DNA of 6,909 nucleotides, taken from positions 1-6,909 of the forward strand of contig JAIDIR010000073.1 in assembly GCA_029052615.1 (NCBI GenBank). The letters are read 5' to 3'. The stretch comes from Clostridia bacterium. GTDB taxonomy: Bacteria > Bacillota > Clostridia > Christensenellales > Borkfalkiaceae. Made by a program: the position numbers and the translations under genes. Below, piece after piece: positions 5,419 through 6,909 of the stretch; position 1 is the stretch's first letter, and each line of letters begins with the position of its first letter. A model generated the notes under the pieces. The model was not told where the DNA came from. It made no database searches and saw nothing but the letters and a program-made list of their open reading frames with translations.

Positions 5419-6909
5419 TTAATTTCTGCCACTGTCCTTTATAAGCTTCTTTAACTCCGCCATAGCGTTGCGACCGGGCATTTCGGTCAGGCGGAAACGC
5501 CAGTTGCCCGCCGCCGTGGAAGGCACGTTCATACGCGCGGAATTATCCAGACAAAGTATATCCTGTATAGGCAATACCGTCAGGTAGGACTTTGCGTGAG
5601 CCGCACATACGCACAGCGCTTTTACCGCGTCGGTCCTGTTGACTATCGGCTCGTAAGCGCCCTCGCCCTTTACCGCTGTGCGGAGCTGTTTTCTGAAATC
5701 CTTAAACTGCTCCTCGTCCATAGCCTGCATAAAGCCCAGCGCGGTGTCGTTGTCGTGCGTGCCCGTATACGTTACGGAGTTTTCGACTATATTTGCGGGC
5801 AGATATGCGTTCTCCTCGCTGCCGTCGAAAGCAAACATAAGAACGTTCATACCGGGGAAGCCGCACGCCTCGCGCAGCTCCACCACGCCGTCGTCCAGAA
5901 CGCCCAAATCCTCGGCAATTATCTCGACGTCGCCCAAACGCTTTTTAACTTCTTTGAAAAGCTCGGCGGAAGGACCCTCTTCCCACTCGCCCGAAATGGC
6001 GTTGTAGGCGTCCGCGGGAATCGCATAGTAGCGGTCGAAACCGCGGAAGTGGTCTATGCGGATAACGTCGTACATCTCCTTGGCTTTCTCGATACGTTCA
6101 AGCCACCAGTCGTAATTTTCGGCGCGCATTGCGTCCCAGTTGTAAAGGGGATTGCCCCAAAGCTGACCGTGCTTGGAAAAATAATCGGGGGGAACGCCCG
6201 CCACCTTTACGGGCTTCAAGTCCTCGTCAAGCTGGAACAGCTCCGACCGCGCCCAGATGTCGGACGAATCGTACGCGACGTACAGCGGAATATCGCCGAT
6301 AATTTTTATACCCTTGGAGTTGGCGTATTCCTTAAGCTTGCTCCACTGCAATTTGAACTGGTACTGTAAGAACAGCCAGAAGCAGTATTCGGAACGGTAA
6401 ACGGCGTTGCGGAATTCGTACACCGCCAGATGCTCTTTATACTTGTATGCGTCGGGGAAGTGATCGAAGGTGCCGCCGTAGCGCGCCTTCAACGACATAA
6501 ACAGCGCGTAGTCCTCAAACTCGCCGCTCTCGATAAACTCGATAAACTTTTCGTCGCGTATGTTATAACGCGCATATGCGCGCCTTAAAAGCGCGTATCT
6601 CTTTTCGTAAAGCTCCGCGTAATCGACGTCGCCCGCAGGCATTTTGGCGCTTTCCAGCTCCTCGTCGTCCAACAGCCCCTGCTTTCTAAGGTCCTCAAGG
6701 TCTATAAAATAGGGGTTGCCCGAAGAACAGCAAACCGACTGATAGGGCGAATCGCCGTAGCCCGTCTGCTGCAGGGGCAAAATCTGCCAGTACTTGACGT
6801 TGCTCTTTTTCAAGAGGTCAACGAACTCGTAAGCTTCCTTGCCGAGCGAACCTATGCCGTACTCGTTGGGTAACGAGGATATATGGCAAAGTACGCCTAA
6901 GCCTCTTTC
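5419..6909 (-). CDS. malQ: 4-alpha-glucanotransferase (amylomaltase, GH77), missing only its first few codons at the window edge
   Basis: Transfers alpha-1,4-glucan segments between maltodextrins (disproportionation), releasing glucose, in cytoplasmic maltodextrin and glycogen metabolism. The frame stays open to the last base, giving 496 visible residues. The first visible residues, RGLGVLCHISSLP, normally lie within a few residues of the start Met, so almost all of the protein is present; the TTG at 6813 is an internal leucine (L33), not the start. Numbered from base 6909, the GH77 catalytic residues are all visible: nucleophile D286 in RIDHFRG, acid/base E333 in IIAEDLG, and transition-state stabiliser D386 in THDND. 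The spacing of 47 and 53 residues is close to that in Thermus amylomaltase. The substrate-loop sequence GVPPDYFSKHGQLWGNPLYNW (238-258) and the N-terminal GYGDSPYQS are also intact. The C terminus ends normally at a TAA stop. It is convergent to spoIIE, and its promoter and any operon partners lie outside the window. Annotation as malQ is secure at family level; the in vivo role (maltose use or glycogen turnover) cannot be decided here. Confidence 0.97.
   Translation of the reverse strand, partial: ERGLGVLCHISSLPNEYGIGSLGKEAYEFVDLLKKSNVKYWQILPLQQTGYGDSPYQSVCCSSGNPYFIDLEDLRKQGLLDDEELESAKMPAGDVDYAELYEKRYALLRRAYARYNIRDEKFIEFIESGEFEDYALFMSLKARYGGTFDHFPDAYKYKEHLAVYEFRNAVYRSEYCFWLFLQYQFKLQWSKLKEYANSKGIKIIGDIPLYVAYDSSDIWARSELFQLDEDLKPVKVAGVPPDYFSKHGQLWGNPLYNWDAMRAENYDWWLERIEKAKEMYDVIRIDHFRGFDRYYAIPADAYNAISGEWEEGPSAELFKEVKKRLGDVEIIAEDLGVLDDGVVELREACGFPGMNVLMFAFDGSEENAYLPANIVENSVTYTGTHDNDTALGFMQAMDEEQFKDFRKQLRTAVKGEGAYEPIVNRTDAVKALCVCAAHAKSYLTVLPIQDILCLDNSARMNVPSTAAGNWRFRLTEMPGRNAMAELKKLIKDSGRN

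Noticed and set aside
5596..6369. Long open frame on the plus strand inside malQ
   Set aside because: It is antisense to the conserved catalytic region of MalQ and has no recognisable domain.
6811..6813. TTG (minus strand) as the malQ start
   Set aside because: The frame continues upstream with typical MalQ sequence (HISSLP, YGIGSLGKEAYEFVDLL) to the window edge, so the TTG is an internal leucine.
1..6909. CRISPR array, insertion sequence, tRNA gene or prophage signal
   Set aside because: I saw no regularly spaced direct repeats, transposase or integrase frames, cloverleaf-like sequence or terminal repeats; nearly all bases are accounted for by four housekeeping or sporulation genes.

Overview
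The window looks like chromosomal DNA from a spore-forming Bacillota (Firmicutes), probably class Clostridia. The evidence is a SpoIIE sporulation phosphatase beside a Gram-positive-type DnaA, with base composition slightly above half GC by eye and the same GC-rich codon choice in all four genes. Nothing suggests a plasmid, prophage or recent transfer. I cannot place it to genus.

Layout. Bases 1-1047 hold the 3' part of dnaA (replication initiator, domains III and IV; the 5' end is off the window). Bases 1048-1150 are a short spacer holding three consecutive stem-loops; the last is a cUUCGg-capped hairpin with a U-run, probably the dnaA terminator. Bases 1151-3013 are a complete mnmG (gidA), the tRNA wobble-uridine modification enzyme. 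Bases 3014-3084 are an AT-rich then alternating-CG leader with two exact TATAAT hexamers. Bases 3085-5358 are a complete spoIIE. A strong hairpin at 5375-5403 sits between spoIIE and the convergent last gene. Bases 5419-6909 (minus strand) are malQ, a GH77 4-alpha-glucanotransferase that lacks only its first few codons at the window edge.

How the genes relate. The three rightward genes serve replication initiation, tRNA modification and forespore-specific sigma-F activation; they do not form an obvious pathway. dnaA and mnmG are often both near the chromosome origin, so this is probably origin-proximal DNA, but dnaN/recF do not follow dnaA and rsmG does not follow mnmG. MalQ acts in maltodextrin/glycogen metabolism and is transcriptionally independent.

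I found no clear undescribed system. The points most worth a second look are regulatory or small: unusual residues in conserved DnaA motifs, the structured dnaA-mnmG spacer, absence of Shine-Dalgarno sequences at both visible starts, and a spoIIE upstream region that weakly resembles long-spacer Spo0A-dependent promoters and could give a leaderless mRNA.
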